Counted from the stretch's first letter, positions 9,057 through 18,061 are shown. The stretch: DNA of 64,000 nucleotides from JAPPLB01 sp965218555 (GCA_965218555.1 OZ244625.1:3038001-3102000); one strand, 5' to 3'. Made by a program: numbers and translations. Notes: generated by a model from the sequence alone, not told the origin.

Positions 9057-10170
9057 GTTTTGTAAGGATTTCCCGCAACCGCCCGATCGGTATCGCCTCC
9101 GCCCGGCTTCCTCGGTGCCCCTCCACCGTCGTCGCCCGTAGCATCGAATTCAGGATTGCTTCTTCGGTCGCTTCGATCGTCGCCTGAAACAACGGTCCGA
9201 GCCGTCTATCCTCCATGTGATTTGACGGGTCTCGCTGTGTGGAGAACGCAATCACGAAATCGCCGCTTCCATGCCCGCCCGACGACCCCGTCCGGGCCAG
9301 CCCGAAACTCGCCCGGCGCGCGATTCGTTTGAGTTGTCGCGCATCCGCGGGTGCGTCCGTCGCGACGACCATCATGATTGAACCGTCGGCCAAATCAAGG
9401 TCTTCTTCGGATTCGGCCCGCGCGCGGCCACGCTCCGCCGCCAGCTCTTCGCCTACGGGCACTCCATCGACGATCAGCAACCCGCCGAAATTCGATTGCA
9501 CCAGAACGCCGACGGTATAGCCTCCCTGACCCTCCGACAACAGCCGCGAGCTCGACCCGATGCCGCCCTTGAACCCGAATGCGCGCGTCCCGGAGCCCGC
9601 TCCCACCGATCCCTCCTCGACCGGCCCGCCCTTGGCTTCCTGAATAGCCGCCAGGAAATCATCGCGTTTGAGATGCTCCCCCCGAATATCATTGAGCCTG
9701 CCGTCGTTGGTTTCTCCGACAACCGGGTTGATCGAGCGGACATCCTCGTTGCCCGGCAGATGCAGCGTGTAATGTTTCAAGGCGTCCGCCGCTTCCCACA
9801 CAGCAAGGGTATTCGTGAGCATGATCGGCGTCTCGATCACTCCCAACTCTTCGACCTGCGTTGAGCCGATCAACTTCCCAAAAGCATTGAAGACAAACGT
9901 TGCCGCCCGAACCTTCTCCTGAAACAGGTTTCCGTCGTGAGGCACGATCGCCGTCGCCCCGGTGCGAACGCTATCACCGCGGACCACCGTGCGGTGTCCG
10001 ACCTTGACCCCCGACACATCCGTAATCGCATTCAGCGGCCCCGGTGACATCACCCCGGGAGCAATTCCCAGGTCCCTCGCCCGCGGCCGTTCTTCTTGGG
10101 CAAAAGCGCACATAGCCAGAACCACGCAAACATTAATCCAACGCATCACCATTACTCTCATCGCGTCCAT
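9046..10170 (-). CDS. P1-family (DmpA-like) peptidase, exported
   Basis: A 374-residue member of the self-cleaving P1 family (L-aminopeptidase/D-esterase, beta-peptidyl aminopeptidase). An N-terminal signal sequence (MRWINVCVVLAMCAFAQ) suggests export. The body starts RPRARDLGIAPGVMSPGPLN and shows the family blocks DVSGVKVGHRTV, GSGTRAFGFKGGIGSSSRL (probable self-cleavage and nucleophile region) and VVATDAPADARQLKRIARR. Several ATGs lie close together (10170, 10161, 10152, 10146); the first is used here and the true one is uncertain. The gene overlaps tgt by 11 bases and diverges from the Gfo/Idh/MocA gene. The natural substrate cannot be told from sequence. Confidence 0.85.
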   Translation of the reverse strand: MDAMRVMVMRWINVCVVLAMCAFAQEERPRARDLGIAPGVMSPGPLNAITDVSGVKVGHRTVVRGDSVRTGATAIVPHDGNLFQEKVRAATFVFNAFGKLIGSTQVEELGVIETPIMLTNTLAVWEAADALKHYTLHLPGNEDVRSINPVVGETNDGRLNDIRGEHLKRDDFLAAIQEAKGGPVEEGSVGAGSGTRAFGFKGGIGSSSRLLSEGQGGYTVGVLVQSNFGGLLIVDGVPVGEELAAERGRARAESEEDLDLADGSIMMVVATDAPADARQLKRIARRASFGLARTGSSGGHGSGDFVIAFSTQRDPSNHMEDRRLGPLFQATIEATEEAILNSMLRATTVEGHRGSRAEAIPIGRLREILTKHGR

Positions 10171-10345
10171 TGTAAAGCCGCGTTGCATCGAGAGTCGCCA
10201 GGCGCCCGGCACACGTTCGCAGATCTGAAATGTGCATTCTGTGCCGCCTTCCCCAAGACGCGAAAGCCCGGGTGCCCACACGCGGCGTGCGGGAACGGGT
10301 AGCACAACGCGGCCCGCTTCGCTTCGGTGTTACCATGGCGCCATT

Positions 10346-11566
10346 ATGACCCGACGTTCCTTCGTCACTACGTCCATGGCCTTTTCCGCCGCCGGCCACC
10401 TCAAAGCCAATCGCGTTATCGGAGCCAACGACCGCATTGGCATCGGCATGATCGGCTGCGGCCGCCGAGACCTGCTGCGCGGGGTTCTCGAATTTGCCGG
10501 CCGGACCAACGTCGAAGTCCGCGCCGTCTGCGACATCTGGCGGCAGCAGCGTGAGAAAGCTGCGGCCGCAGTCACCGCCGCCGGCGGACCGGCGCCGAAA
10601 CAAATCGAGCTCTACCGCGACCTGCTCGCCTCGCCCGACATCGACGCGGTTCTGATTGGCACGCCCGACCACCAGCACTGCACCCAGCTCATCGACGCCG
10701 TCGAGGCCGGCAAGGACGCCTATGTCGAAAAGCCTCTTGCGATGGACATGAAGGAACTCAACCGCGCCGTCGACGCCGTCAAAAGATCCGACCGCGTTGT
10801 CCAGATGGGGACGCAGGTGCGCAGCTTCGCCAACGCCAAGGGCGCCCGCGATTTCGTGCAGTCCGGCGGCCTTGGCGACGTTTTCAAGATCGAGCAGTCG
10901 CGCAACAGCTACAGACCTTACTGGCACCGCTACGGAGAGCGCTCCATCGCCGAGTCCGATACGAACTGGCGCGAGTTCCTGATGCACCGCAAATACCGGC
11001 CCTGGGACGCCGATCAATACGCCGCTTGGTTCGGTTACCGCGAGTTCTCGCGCGGGCCACACAGTAATCTGATGGTGCACTTCATCGACCTGGTCCACTA
11101 CATCACCGGCGCGTCAGCACCCGCGCGTGTCATGACCATGGGTGGAACCTACCGCTGGAAAGACGCCCGCACGGCGCCCGACTCGGTCGAAACCGTCCTC
11201 GAATACCCGGACCAGGGTTTCCTGGTGCGCTACTGCACCATGTACGGTATCCCCGACAACAACTTTCTGAAGTTCTTCGGCACGCGCGGCGTCATGGACG
11301 GCTCACGCTGGTCCAAGCCTTTCCTCATCAGCGGCGAGAAGTCACAAGAGGACGACCGCATCCTGCCCGACGCCTTCATCCCGGAAGGCGAAAGTACCCC
11401 GCATATGCTCGACTGGCTCCAATGCCTCCGCACGCGTGAGACTCCCAACGCCCCTATCCAAGCCGGCTACGACCACTCCGTCGCCGTCATCATGTCCGAC
11501 GAAAGCCTCATCCGAGGCCGCCGCATGCTCCACGACCCCAAAGCCCGCAAGATCCGCCCGGGTTGA
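10346..11566 (+). CDS. Gfo/Idh/MocA-family oxidoreductase with Tat signal
   Basis: A 406-residue NAD(P)-dependent sugar oxidoreductase. The N-terminus MTRRSFVTTSMAFSAAG has a twin-arginine pattern, so it may be exported folded with its cofactor. The Rossmann part begins RIGIGMIGCGRRD near residue 33, and the family EKP motif (DAYVEKPLAMD) is near residue 128-138. The C-terminal half is the substrate-binding alpha/beta domain. The ATG at 10346 is preferred over an upstream frame extension because it puts the RR motif at the start. Exported members of this family act on glycosides in some bacteria; here the link is inferred from nearby GMC and DUF1080 genes. Confidence 0.9.
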   Translation: MTRRSFVTTSMAFSAAGHLKANRVIGANDRIGIGMIGCGRRDLLRGVLEFAGRTNVEVRAVCDIWRQQREKAAAAVTAAGGPAPKQIELYRDLLASPDIDAVLIGTPDHQHCTQLIDAVEAGKDAYVEKPLAMDMKELNRAVDAVKRSDRVVQMGTQVRSFANAKGARDFVQSGGLGDVFKIEQSRNSYRPYWHRYGERSIAESDTNWREFLMHRKYRPWDADQYAAWFGYREFSRGPHSNLMVHFIDLVHYITGASAPARVMTMGGTYRWKDARTAPDSVETVLEYPDQGFLVRYCTMYGIPDNNFLKFFGTRGVMDGSRWSKPFLISGEKSQEDDRILPDAFIPEGESTPHMLDWLQCLRTRETPNAPIQAGYDHSVAVIMSDESLIRGRRMLHDPKARKIRPG

Positions 11567-12063
11567 GCCAGGCCGGACGGTCTTCAACACCTCACTTCCA
11601 AGCCGTGGTGAATTACCGAGCCACTTCGACGGGGTCTTTGCTCCACGCGATCTAAGGATATTTCCTTATGGCGGCAGTAGTTGGTCATCCACTTCATGCA
11701 GGTGGCCCGAAATCTTGTAGTCGGTATCAAGGTGTCTCGGGTTCCCGGTCGCAGACGATAGAGCGGCATGGCGTCGGATCGATTGCCGACCGCCTGCTGA
11801 ACGAATCAATGGCACAGCTTGCCGCGACTGCCTGAGCGGCGCCGGTTGTAGCCTGCATTGCTCACCACGTGGAGAGACGAAGTGCGTGAGAGGGCCGGCA
11901 GGACGAGGCGTGAGCCGCTTGGCGCGCGCAGGTGTACTTGACCGTACATCGAGCACGGCAAGCCAGCGCAACGAAGTCATGGCGGTCTTATCGCGTGCTT
12001 CGGACGTCAGGTGGTGAGAAAAGCAGGGTAGCCGTTGATTCATCTGTCGATGCCGTCTGCGTT
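11567..12063 (+). other. 497-base gene-poor gap
   Basis: No convincing gene. Reading frames on both strands lack a start site, family motif or normal composition, and the largest (minus, 11666-12043) is Arg/Ser-rich shadow-like sequence. No tRNA shape or intrinsic terminator with a T-run was seen. It separates the Gfo/Idh/MocA gene from the GMC operon and may hold the latter's promoter. Confidence 0.5.
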
Positions 12064-13791
12064 ATGCTGAGCAAACCGATGCCTCGAGGGCCTTCGAAGT
12101 CTGATGTGTTCGACGTGGTCGTCGTCGGCGCCGGGGCGGGCGGCGGCACGATGAGCCGCGTGATGGCCGGCAAGGGCGCTAAGGTGGCGCTTCTCGAAGC
12201 CGGCCCCAAGCTCGTTCCCGAGGAGGAATTCAAAGAGCACGACTGGCCGTACCATTACGATCACCGCGGCATCGGTCCCGGGGGCGCGGGCTACTTCGGG
12301 AGGGGCAAGCCCTTTGGCTTCATGCGTACAACCAGCGGCGGCTGGGAGCTTCCGGACGAGCCGTACACCGTCGGTGCAGGCAGCGAGTTCGTTTGGTTCC
12401 GCTCCCGCATCGTTGGCGGGCGGACCAATCACTACGGCCGCATGTCGTTCCGGTTGTCGGAATGGGATCTCAAAGCCCGCGACCGCGACGGTGTCGGGCC
12501 GAACTGGCCGATCGGCTACGCGGACCTTGCGCCGTATTACGACAAAGCGGAGAAGTTCATCGGCGTCACCGGTACGCACGAAGGCATCCCGTCCGCGCCG
12601 GACGGTGTTTTTCACGAACCGCCGCCGCCCAAGGCGCACGAACTCCTGGTCCAGGCTACCGGCAAGAAACTCGGCATCCCCTTTATCGCCAACCGCCGCG
12701 CGGTCATCACGCGCTCCATCAACGGGCGCGCTGCTTGCCACTACTGCGGCCAATGCGGACGCGGCTGTCTGACGGCGTCCGCTTACTCCGCCAGTCAGGT
12801 CGACGTCTTCCCGGCGCTCAAGACCGGCAATCTCACTTTGCTGACCGATGCGATGGCGCGCGAGGTTCTCACCAATGCGAGCGGCAAGGCGGAGGGCGTG
12901 CTGTACGTTGACCGAAAAACGCGCCAGGTGAAGCGGGTGCTTGGCAAAGCGGTGGTGCTCGCCGCGAGCACCTGCGAATCGGCCCGCATCCTGCTCAATT
13001 CGAAATCCAAGGTGTTCCCCAATGGCTTGGCCAACGGATCGGGCATGGTTGGACGCAACCTGATGGACACCGTCGGCTTGAGCGTCTCCGGCTATGTCCC
13101 TGCGCTCGAAGGCATGCCGGTCTACAACACTGACGGCTTCGGCGGCTCGCACCTTTACGGGCCCTGGTGGGGATACAACGATCACGCCAAGCTCGGCTTT
13201 CCGCGGGGCTATCACATCGAGTTCGGAGGCGGCTTCGGCATGCCCGGCGTTCATGCCGGTCATGACACGGCAAGGCGGGCCGGCTACGGCAAGCGGATCA
13301 AGGAGCGAATGCGGCAGGAGTACGGTGCGCGTGTCGGGTTCGCCGGGCGCGGCGAGATGATTCCGAATCGCTTCTCCTACTGTGAAATCGACCCGGCCAT
13401 CGTCGATGACTGGGGCATTCCGGTTCTGCGCTTCCACTTCAAGTTCAGCGACTACGAGTGGAAGCAGGCGCGCCACATGGAGGAAACTTTCAAGGGCATT
13501 ATCGAGGCGCTCGGTGGACGGGTCACCAGAGTGGGGAACGCCTGGGAAAAGTCGGGGATCTCGACAGGCGGAAGCATTATCCACGAGGTCGGCACCGCCC
13601 GCATGGGGACGGACCCGCGCGCATCGGTTCTGAATCCGTTCTGCCAGGCGCACGAAGTGAAGAACCTGTTCGTAACCGACGGCTCGTGTTTCGTCACCAA
13701 CCCGGACAAGAACCCGACGCTTACTATCAACGCCCTCTCGTGGCACGCGGCGGACTACCTGGCTGAGGCGATGAGGAAGGGCGATGTCTGA
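12064..13791 (+). CDS. GMC-family FAD-dependent oxidoreductase, large subunit of a sugar dehydrogenase
   Basis: A 575-residue flavoprotein of the glucose-methanol-choline family. The FAD-binding GAGAGGGTMS motif is near residue 25, and the C-terminal GMC domain reads GTARMGTDP, VTDGSCFVTNPDKNPTLTIN near residues 515-560, with a likely catalytic His/Asn pair. Four close cysteines (C225, C228, C231, C235 in CHYCGQCGRGC) resemble the Fe-S-binding Cys cluster of FAD-dependent sugar dehydrogenase alpha subunits. The next gene, overlapping by 8 bases, is the gluconate-2-dehydrogenase subunit-3-type small subunit. The pair matches membrane-linked sugar dehydrogenases, including glucoside 3-dehydrogenases. 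The start is uncertain: ATG at 12064 or 12079. Confidence 0.9.
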   Translation: MLSKPMPRGPSKSDVFDVVVVGAGAGGGTMSRVMAGKGAKVALLEAGPKLVPEEEFKEHDWPYHYDHRGIGPGGAGYFGRGKPFGFMRTTSGGWELPDEPYTVGAGSEFVWFRSRIVGGRTNHYGRMSFRLSEWDLKARDRDGVGPNWPIGYADLAPYYDKAEKFIGVTGTHEGIPSAPDGVFHEPPPPKAHELLVQATGKKLGIPFIANRRAVITRSINGRAACHYCGQCGRGCLTASAYSASQVDVFPALKTGNLTLLTDAMAREVLTNASGKAEGVLYVDRKTRQVKRVLGKAVVLAASTCESARILLNSKSKVFPNGLANGSGMVGRNLMDTVGLSVSGYVPALEGMPVYNTDGFGGSHLYGPWWGYNDHAKLGFPRGYHIEFGGGFGMPGVHAGHDTARRAGYGKRIKERMRQEYGARVGFAGRGEMIPNRFSYCEIDPAIVDDWGIPVLRFHFKFSDYEWKQARHMEETFKGIIEALGGRVTRVGNAWEKSGISTGGSIIHEVGTARMGTDPRASVLNPFCQAHEVKNLFVTDGSCFVTNPDKNPTLTINALSWHAADYLAEAMRKGDV

Positions 13792-14416
13792 TTCAAGCCT
13801 GCTCCGGGTCGATGATGTTTCGCGGCGCGACGCTCTGCGCCGGATCGCGCTGGCTCTGACCGCCGTCGGGGCGCGGTCACTCGACTTGGCTTCGGCGCAG
13901 CAGGTTCATAACGCGGCTCGCGGCGCGTCGCCGGGCGGGGTTTACACAGCGAAGTTCCTCAACCCGCATGAATACCGGACCGTGGCGCGGCTGGCGGAGC
14001 TGATCGTACCCGTCGACGAGCGAGGCGGCAGCGCCGTGGATGCCGGTGCGCCGCAGTTCATCGACGTGCTTTGCAGTGAGAACGAGCAACTCGGCCGGAT
14101 CTATAGCGGCGGACTGGGCTGGTTCGACGCTTGGATGCGGAAGCATCACGACACGAGCTTCGTCGATGCGGCCGAGCAGCAGCAAACCGCGCTGCTCGAC
14201 GCGATTGTCGCCGCCGAAGAAGCAGAGCAGGGCTCGGAGGTGGACGCGGAGCTTGGCCCGGGCGTCCGGTTCTTCGACTGGATTCGCAAGATGTCGGTCG
14301 ACGCCTACTACTCCAGCGAGATCGGCATCAAAGACTTGCGTTACAAGGGCAACGGAGCATACTCGGAGTACATCGTCCCCAAGGAAGCCCTGAATTTCAT
14401 CAAACCGCTCTTGTAG
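13784..14416 (+). CDS. gluconate 2-dehydrogenase subunit 3-family protein
   Basis: A 210-residue small subunit. The N-terminus has a twin-arginine signal (SRRDALRRIALALTAVGAR), which would carry the folded GMC partner across the membrane as a hitch-hiker. The body has the family pattern NPHEYRTVARLAELIVP near residue 64 and ends YKGNGAYSEYIVPKEALN. It starts 8 bases inside the end of the GMC gene, so translation is coupled. Its stop codon abuts a 20-bp palindrome. Confidence 0.88.
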   Translation: MSDSSLLRVDDVSRRDALRRIALALTAVGARSLDLASAQQVHNAARGASPGGVYTAKFLNPHEYRTVARLAELIVPVDERGGSAVDAGAPQFIDVLCSENEQLGRIYSGGLGWFDAWMRKHHDTSFVDAAEQQQTALLDAIVAAEEAEQGSEVDAELGPGVRFFDWIRKMSVDAYYSSEIGIKDLRYKGNGAYSEYIVPKEALNFIKPLL

Positions 14417-14436
14417 GGGCACGGTATACCGTGCCC
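14417..14436. repeat. 20-bp perfect palindrome, REP-like
   Basis: GGGCACGGTATACCGTGCCC is its own reverse complement and starts right after the TAG of the small-subunit gene. It resembles GGGGCACGG-type palindromes that recur in many bacterial chromosomes. Only one full copy was noticed in this window. Confidence 0.6.
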
Positions 14437-14446
14437 GGCGTTCCCC

Positions 14447-15172
14447 ATGCCGCAGCCGCTGAGCAACCAGGTCGCACTTGTTACCGGGGCCGCCCGGCGG
14501 GTCGGCCGCGCGATTGCTCTACGGCTGGCTTCGGAAGGCGCACAGGTTGCTATTCACTACCGCCGTTTTGAAACCGAGGCGCGGCAGACCGCCGAGGAGT
14601 GCGGCGCGAAGATTTTTCAGGCCGATCTGACGCAAGTGTCGGAAATACAGCGACTTTATCGCCAGATTGCAGACACTTACGGCAGGCTTGACTGCCTGGT
14701 CAATAATGCGGCCCGCTACCGGGAAATGGACGTCCTCGATCTGACCGAAGACGACTGGGACGAGATTCACGACATCAACTTGAAAGCCGTGTTCTTCTCC
14801 TGCCAATCGGCCGCCAAGCTGATGCTCAAAGGGACCGGCGGGCGGATCGTCAACATCAGCTCGCTCGGCGGCATCCGCCCGTGGACGCGGCATGTTCCCT
14901 ACTGCGCCTCGAAGGCGGGTGTTATCCACATGACGCGTGCTCTGGCCAAAGCGCTGGCGCCGAAGATCTCCGTGAACACGGTCGCGCCCGGCGTGATCCA
15001 CTTCGACGCGGAGATGCCGCCTCAGGTGCAGCGGCTCGTCTCGGTGACACCGATGCGGCGTCCAGGCAGCGCGGAGGAGGTCGCCGAGGCGGTCGTCCAC
15101 TTTCTGGCCGGCTCGAAGTTTGTCACCGGGCAACTGCTCGCGGTGGACGGCGGGCTGTCGCAGCGAGCCTGA
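14447..15172 (+). CDS. SDR-family oxidoreductase (pteridine reductase-like)
   Basis: A 241-residue short-chain dehydrogenase. It has the nucleotide-binding TGAARRVGRAIA near residue 14, NNAA near 86, catalytic Ser in INISSLGG-like VNISSLGG near 140, and Tyr-x3-Lys (YCASKAG) near 152-156. The C-terminus has the common GQLLAVDGGLS. Arginines in TGAARRVG are typical of FolM/pteridine-reductase-like SDRs that prefer NADPH, so dihydromonapterin or biopterin reduction is possible. A sugar or keto-acid role is equally open given the upstream GMC genes. It is 30 bases downstream of the small-subunit gene. Confidence 0.85.
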   Translation: MPQPLSNQVALVTGAARRVGRAIALRLASEGAQVAIHYRRFETEARQTAEECGAKIFQADLTQVSEIQRLYRQIADTYGRLDCLVNNAARYREMDVLDLTEDDWDEIHDINLKAVFFSCQSAAKLMLKGTGGRIVNISSLGGIRPWTRHVPYCASKAGVIHMTRALAKALAPKISVNTVAPGVIHFDAEMPPQVQRLVSVTPMRRPGSAEEVAEAVVHFLAGSKFVTGQLLAVDGGLSQRA

Positions 15173-15531
15173 AGCCGGTCGGCCGAGCTGGTTCTGAACG
15201 GCAGGAACATCTGGCCTGCTGATCTCGCCACCTGACGGCCGCACGATCAGCAAACACACGGGCGAGAACGAGTTCGGCATCATCTGCGCCGTGAAGTCCG
15301 GGAACGGGGGGTTCTGGACCGCGTCCGTCAGCTAGGTCATCGAGCGGTCCCCGGACCTCGTCCTGGCCCGCACCCAAAAACTTGACCGCTAAGGGTCAAA
15401 CCCCAAGATCTTGGGGTTGGCGGCCGGGGCTGGGGTTGCCGAGGCCCTGGAAATCATCAAGTTATTGAAAAGGAATGAGTTGCCGGTCAAGGCTTGGTTG
15501 ACTTATTGACGCTTATAGGAAGTTGACCCTC
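15173..15531. other. 359-base gap with inverted repeats and an orphan coding-like scrap
   Basis: Between the SDR and the oppositely oriented protease. A short open stretch (about 15217-15335) translates to a protein-like scrap (LLISPPDGRTISKHTGENE) ending in a stop, without a start site, and may be a decayed gene end. Two overlapping inverted repeats follow at 15382-15418. No complete gene is visible. Confidence 0.45.
15382..15418. repeat. two overlapping inverted repeats
   Basis: TTGACC/GGTCAA (15382-15387 with 15394-15399) is followed directly by a 20-bp perfect palindrome AACCCCAAGATCTTGGGGTT (15399-15418). They could end transcription from both sides, but no clear T-run follows on either strand. 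Confidence 0.5.
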
Positions 15532-16623
15532 TCAGGGCCGGATCAGTGTGGTTGAGGAATACTGGATGTTGCGGCTGGACACTCGGGCCGCTATCGCTAT
15601 CAGGGACAGCTTGAACTCATCAGGCTGGTCGTCGGGCACGTCCAGGCAGAGGCGGACCAAGTGAGGCTCATTGAGTTTCCAGGGGGTCATCGCATGCTGT
15701 ACGCCAGTCACTTCCAAGCTCCCAAGGCCGCCTAAATCCTCTCCCTGCCAGTTATACCCTTGAAACCGGAGCTTCGTTCTGGTCGGTGCGGCTTGGCCGG
15801 GCTCAGCCGTTACCATGGCTAGGCCGATATCGTCCTGGCTGCCGAAACGGCTAGACAGGATGCGGCAATCGCCATCACTCAACCAGTCGCCAAACGTCTG
15901 GGGCAGGACCGAAAAGGCTTCCATGATCTCGCCGTCCTGGCTGGTGACCAGGTAGCGGCCTTCCACCTGCAGGGCGTTGACATCGCATCCGGACTCCTGC
16001 TCCACATAGATGGCCCCAACGGCAAGGTCTTGGCCGTGGTCCGCCGTTAGGAGGACCCTGTGCACCGTTCCGCCCTGGATGACGGTCTCCATCTGGTTTC
16101 CGTCCAAGTACTGCCCATTGAATCGGACAGCCGAGGCTTCTTCCGTCCCGCGGTGAAACCGGACACTTGCACCGTAAGGCTCCTGCGTCCGGTTGGTGAT
16201 GGTGATTTCGGTTTCCGCCGTGGAGTTAGCGAGCGGGCCTGCAAACACGTGGGTAAGAATCTGCTTTTGTTTGATCTGGCTTTCGATCCAGTCATGCACC
16301 GTGGAACCACGCGTCGCAATCGTGACATAGCGCGCTCTTTCGCTATTCGTGATGCTGTGTGAATGCACTCCCACCAGTCCCCACATTGGCTCATCGAATG
16401 TCGTCTGGCTCAAGGGTACAATCACGGGGCCGCCACTGTCGCCAACCTCAGTTCCCTTGCTGGTATCTCCCTCGACCCCTGAGCAAATCGTTCCTTCATG
16501 CATCATTTGTTTGGTGAGTTCTACGCCCCAACGTGACTGGCTCGGATCGAAAGTCGCATGGCAGTCTGTCCCCAGGTACATTGCCAGTTCGACTGCTAGC
16601 AAGCTATTACTATTCCCCCCCAT
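15532..16623 (-). CDS. C-terminal part of frameshifted trypsin-like protease plus C-terminal domain
   Basis: A 363-codon frame that continues the protease of 16596-17108 in another reading frame. It starts within GWGG and carries the catalytic Ser in TEVGDSGGPVIV near residue 64, and the conserved cysteines of the S1 fold. After about residue 120 there is a 240-residue C-terminal region with beta-rich repeats (SVRFHRGTEEASAVRFNGQ and similar), unassigned. Its nominal ATG lies inside the G-run and is probably not used alone. The base composition is less GC-rich than its neighbours, which suggests transfer. Confidence 0.7.
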   Translation of the reverse strand: MGGNSNSLLAVELAMYLGTDCHATFDPSQSRWGVELTKQMMHEGTICSGVEGDTSKGTEVGDSGGPVIVPLSQTTFDEPMWGLVGVHSHSITNSERARYVTIATRGSTVHDWIESQIKQKQILTHVFAGPLANSTAETEITITNRTQEPYGASVRFHRGTEEASAVRFNGQYLDGNQMETVIQGGTVHRVLLTADHGQDLAVGAIYVEQESGCDVNALQVEGRYLVTSQDGEIMEAFSVLPQTFGDWLSDGDCRILSSRFGSQDDIGLAMVTAEPGQAAPTRTKLRFQGYNWQGEDLGGLGSLEVTGVQHAMTPWKLNEPHLVRLCLDVPDDQPDEFKLSLIAIAARVSSRNIQYSSTTLIRP

Positions 16624-17108
16624 CCCAGCAGGGTTGCCACCGTTCCTGACGGGGCATTGAGGGCTTCTTCCTCTCGGTTCAGGAGGCGCACCGGTTCGTA
16701 ACGGCGATTGGAAAACGGACGCCCCAACTGGATTAAGGCAGCATCATTCACAAAAGGGGAAAATCCATTGTTTGACGTATAGCGGGGATGAACAATCACC
16801 CGTTTGATGCTGGTGTTCCGCTCGTAATGATCCGGGTAGCCAATTTCGACGGCGTTAATGTCACTGGCTGAAATAGGTGTGCCATCAGCGTCAGCCATGC
16901 AATGAGCCGCCGTAAGCACCCAAGTGGGAGCAATCAGGCTCCCGCTACAGTAAGATCGGTCCCTGAACTCAATGTAAGAAGCAAAAAGGTACTTGTCCGA
17001 GGAGGGCCTGAACCCGCCTCGGATTTTCTGGCTTCCTTGTGTGGGCTGTCCGTACAGGGGGGCGATTCCTGGGAAAGTCAGCACTACTACAAGCAATGTC
17101 TTGAGCAT
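16596..17108 (-). CDS. N-terminal part of frameshifted trypsin-like serine protease
   Basis: The frame encodes a signal sequence (MLKTLLVVVLTFPGIAPLYG), the activation-type start KIRGGFRPS, catalytic His in WVLTAAHCM and catalytic Asp in VNDAALIQLG, then runs into a stop just after LLGWGG. The remainder of the S1 domain, with the Ser, continues in the overlapping frame. Adding one G to the G7 run on this strand joins them into one protein with a complete triad. The ATG at 17108 is chosen over the GTG at 17132 because it starts the signal sequence; neither has a clear ribosome site. The protein is a secreted protease if intact. Confidence 0.75.
   Translation of the reverse strand: MLKTLLVVVLTFPGIAPLYGQPTQGSQKIRGGFRPSSDKYLFASYIEFRDRSYCSGSLIAPTWVLTAAHCMADADGTPISASDINAVEIGYPDHYERNTSIKRVIVHPRYTSNNGFSPFVNDAALIQLGRPFSNRRYEPVRLLNREEEALNAPSGTVATLLGWGGIVIAC
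16615..16621. other. C7 homopolymer at the protease frameshift
   Basis: Seven C on the plus strand (G7 on the coding strand) exactly where the two protease frames meet. Eight would restore the frame. This may be a sequencing or assembly error, a true mutation or slippage-based switching. Confidence 0.8.
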
Positions 17109-17416
17109 TAGGGAACTCGTTCGTCGGTCCACGGAGTAACGCTACCCTCGGGCCGGGTTCCGGTCAAACGGGGCCGGGCTTCCTGGACGTCACTGGCAAT
17201 CCGCTTGGCGAGAGGAAAGAAGCGCTAGGAACAGCAGGCGATCCATGCTCCCTGATTCCCTTCCAGGAGGGCGCATTCCCCGGCAGCCCGCTTGAGGGCG
17301 GGGCGGTTCAGAATATGCAAACTCTGGGGCATGAGCAACCCTTAGACGGCACATCCAAGGCGGCGGACTCCCTCAATATAGACCTTGATCCGGGGCGTGT
17401 CATCCCGCGGTCCATG

Positions 17417-18061
17417 CTAGAAATCGATTGCGGCCAGCAACTCCGAAGGCTTCACTTCGTAGGCCGAACACAGTGTCAGCAAACTCTCGATGCTCGGCAT
17501 ATGGGCGCCGCGTTCGATCGAGCTGAGCTGGGAGACGCTGATGCCCGTCTGGGCTGTGGTGTCCTTCAATGACCAGTTGCGCTCCGTCCGCAAGAGCTTC
17601 AGTCGGTGCCCGAGGCGGTCCCGCACGAGATCCTGAGGAGCACGCCCGAGACCCCGGACCGCGATAGCGTTCTTGAGCGTCTGGCGAAGCTGCCCGAGCG
17701 AAAACGGCTTAGCCAGATAGTCAAAAACCTGCCGCTTGAAGGTCGCCCGCATGTCCTCGAGCGACGGGTATCCGGTGATGATGATCACGCAGACGCCGGG
17801 ATGGCTCTGCTGCAGTCTCTCGAGTATCTCCTGCCCCTGAAAAGGGCCCATCTTCATATCGAGCAAAATGATCTCGGGCGCCCGCTCACGGCAGCTCTTG
17901 AAAAGCTCGTCCGGGTGCGTGAATGTGCGAACGGTGTAGAGACCCTCGTCGTTGAGGAAGTCCTCGATGTAGTGGATGAAATCGGAATCGTCGTCAAGGA
18001 CGGCGATATCGACGTTTGGTTGCTTCTTTCGGTTTTCGCTCGTGCGAGAGGCAATTCCCAC
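17417..18061 (-). CDS. response regulator with REC and XRE-type HTH domains
   Basis: A 214-residue two-component regulator. The receiver domain covers about residues 18-130: acidic pocket LDDDSDF, phosphoacceptor Asp in EIILLDMKMG near residue 65, Thr in IIITGYPS, Lys in DYLAKPFS. The C-terminal part (about 145-214) is a Cro/C1-type helix-turn-helix (LGHRLKLLRTERNWSLKD, TGISVSQLSSIERGAHMP) rather than the usual winged-helix or NtrC output. The GTG at 18061 is chosen because GAAGGG lies just upstream, right after the kinase stop; a TTG further up would overlap the kinase. It is co-transcribed with and probably phosphorylated by the kinase at 18081-19583. Confidence 0.88.
   Translation of the reverse strand: MGIASRTSENRKKQPNVDIAVLDDDSDFIHYIEDFLNDEGLYTVRTFTHPDELFKSCRERAPEIILLDMKMGPFQGQEILERLQQSHPGVCVIIITGYPSLEDMRATFKRQVFDYLAKPFSLGQLRQTLKNAIAVRGLGRAPQDLVRDRLGHRLKLLRTERNWSLKDTTAQTGISVSQLSSIERGAHMPSIESLLTLCSAYEVKPSELLAAIDF

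Noticed and set aside
8043..9065. 340-codon plus-strand frame
   Set aside because: It mirrors tgt on the other strand, with Arg/His/Pro-rich translation and no family motif; a typical shadow in GC-rich DNA.
11666..12043. 125-codon minus-strand frame in the gap before the GMC gene
   Set aside because: No start site support, no motif and composition like random GC-rich sequence.
12040..13746. 568-codon minus-strand frame
   Set aside because: Antisense shadow of the GMC dehydrogenase gene, which has strong motifs.
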